Assembly (NCBI GenBank): GCA_021782685.1
Contig: JAJXUQ010000038.1
Coordinates: 1 to 5,316, forward strand
Origin: a bacterium
GTDB taxonomy: Bacteria > Patescibacteriota > Minisyncoccia > Phycocordibacterales > Phycocordibacteraceae
Direction of reading: 5' to 3'
Length of the DNA stretch: 5,316 nt
The notes under the pieces were generated by a model. The model was not told the origin of the DNA. It worked only from the letters and a program-made list of their open reading frames with translations, and did no database searches. The position numbers and the translations under genes were made by a program. Within the stretch, counting starts at the first letter, position 1, and each line of letters begins with the position of its first letter. This document shows, piece by piece, positions 4,772-5,316 of this stretch.

Positions 4772-5316
4772 ATGGATGCTACTATTCCTGAATCCGCAAA
4801 GAAGGCAGTCCTGCTCAAGAGGGCTCTCTACATAGTGTCCGCTCTTGTTATCGGCAGCGTCGCTTTCGTTGTCCTAAGGAACTTCTGGCACCCGTCAGCA
4901 CAAACGGCGCTTACCCCGGCGCAAGAACTTGCTCTTCAAGAGCAGATCGCTCCCCTTATCAAGGCGGGCGACATGGCGGCTTGTAACCAGGTACAAAACG
5001 CTCTCTACCGAGCGGTTTGTATCGATAACATCGCCATGAGCAAAGCGCAGCAGACCCAAGACATCTCGTGGTGTCAGTACCTGGACAGTAACCTTGTGTC
5101 GATAGAGTCCTGCGAACAGCCCATTCTCTTTGCTAAGGCGGCTCAGACGGGAGACGAAACAGTCTGCAGCGAAACGCAAGACAAGACGCTGCAGGACGAG
5201 TGCCGCTCGAACTTTTTTATCCTGCTGGCAAGCAAAGAACAGAATCCGAACATATGCGATCGACAGACCGATCCGACAAAAGCCGATCAGTGTTGGAATG
5301 AATTCTATGTCCGAAA
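4772..5316 (+). CDS. Anchored exported protein with tandem paired-Cys repeats (3' partial)
   Basis: The frame is open from ATG 4772 to the window end, giving 181 codons. Basic residues (K10, K11, K16, R17) precede a transmembrane helix (about 18-36), so the remainder should be extracytoplasmic. After a linker rich in Ala and Gln (42-60), four repeats of about 30 residues follow, each with two Cys: 71/83, 101/114, 132/144 and 162/174. Asp or Asn stands four residues before each first Cys, and each repeat looks like a helical hairpin that a disulfide could close. No catalytic motif is seen and I do not recognise a named family. The pattern is most like a binding or structural surface protein, which is inference. 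The next in-frame ATG, codon 68, would lose the anchor, so 4772 is the start. The true length and repeat number are unknown. Confidence 0.85.
   Translation, partial: MDATIPESAKKAVLLKRALYIVSALVIGSVAFVVLRNFWHPSAQTALTPAQELALQEQIAPLIKAGDMAACNQVQNALYRAVCIDNIAMSKAQQTQDISWCQYLDSNLVSIESCEQPILFAKAAQTGDETVCSETQDKTLQDECRSNFFILLASKEQNPNICDRQTDPTKADQCWNEFYVR
4967..5316 (+). repeat. Tandem ~30-residue paired-Cys protein repeats (four units seen)
   Basis: First cysteines of each unit are at codons 71, 101, 132 and 162 (steps 30, 31, 30), and second cysteines at 83, 114, 144 and 174 (steps 31, 30, 30). Within units the spacing is C-x11-C, C-x12-C, C-x11-C, C-x11-C. The unit is roughly [GQ]-[DN]-x3-C-x11/12-C. 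The repeat shows at protein level; the DNA units have diverged, so it is an old duplication rather than a recent one. Confidence 0.8.

Overview
The window reads as a compact, GC-rich bacterial chromosome segment. My best guess is a member of the Candidate Phyla Radiation (Patescibacteria, Parcubacteria-like). The reasons are: almost no Shine-Dalgarno sequences; repeated extended -10 boxes (TGN-TANNNT) placed 7 to about 37 bases before starts, including one that predicts a leaderless mRNA; a tRNA without an encoded CCA; a four-cysteine 'CPDG' segment in a small secreted protein; and several single-pass anchored exported proteins. TGA is used as a stop (105-107, 4706-4708), so this is not a lineage that recodes TGA. 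The assignment is an inference, not something the sequence proves.

Layout. Bases 3-107 hold the last 34 codons of a PduO-type cob(I)alamin adenosyltransferase (+). It converges with, and overlaps by 7 bases, a complete minus-strand gene (101-811) that I identify as an alternative oxidase: all six predicted di-iron ligands are present. Upstream of the oxidase, a perfect 16-base palindrome (827-842) contains two back-to-back extended -10 boxes, one facing the oxidase and one facing a tRNA-His gene (889-961, anticodon GTG, G-1 encoded). Next comes a 705-residue membrane protein (1037-3154) that fuses DedA, PAP2 phosphatase and LssY C-terminal domains. A 13-bp hairpin (3166-3194) follows; its last base begins the promoter of the next gene. 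Three genes for membrane-anchored, probably extracytoplasmic proteins come next: an uncharacterised protein with a four-Cys segment (3209-3853), a SIMPL-domain protein (3911-4708), and a protein cut by the window edge (4772-5316) with four tandem ~30-residue repeats, each carrying one Cys pair.

How they may fit together. The DedA-PAP2 fusion suggests recycling of a polyprenyl-phosphate lipid carrier at the membrane. The downstream genes form a small block of cell-surface proteins that is not obviously one pathway. The oxidase would reduce oxygen to water with quinol and without pumping protons. No other respiratory gene is visible here, so its role could be oxygen removal or redox balancing. 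No gene-free stretch exceeds 80 bases. No mobile element, CRISPR array or integrase was seen.
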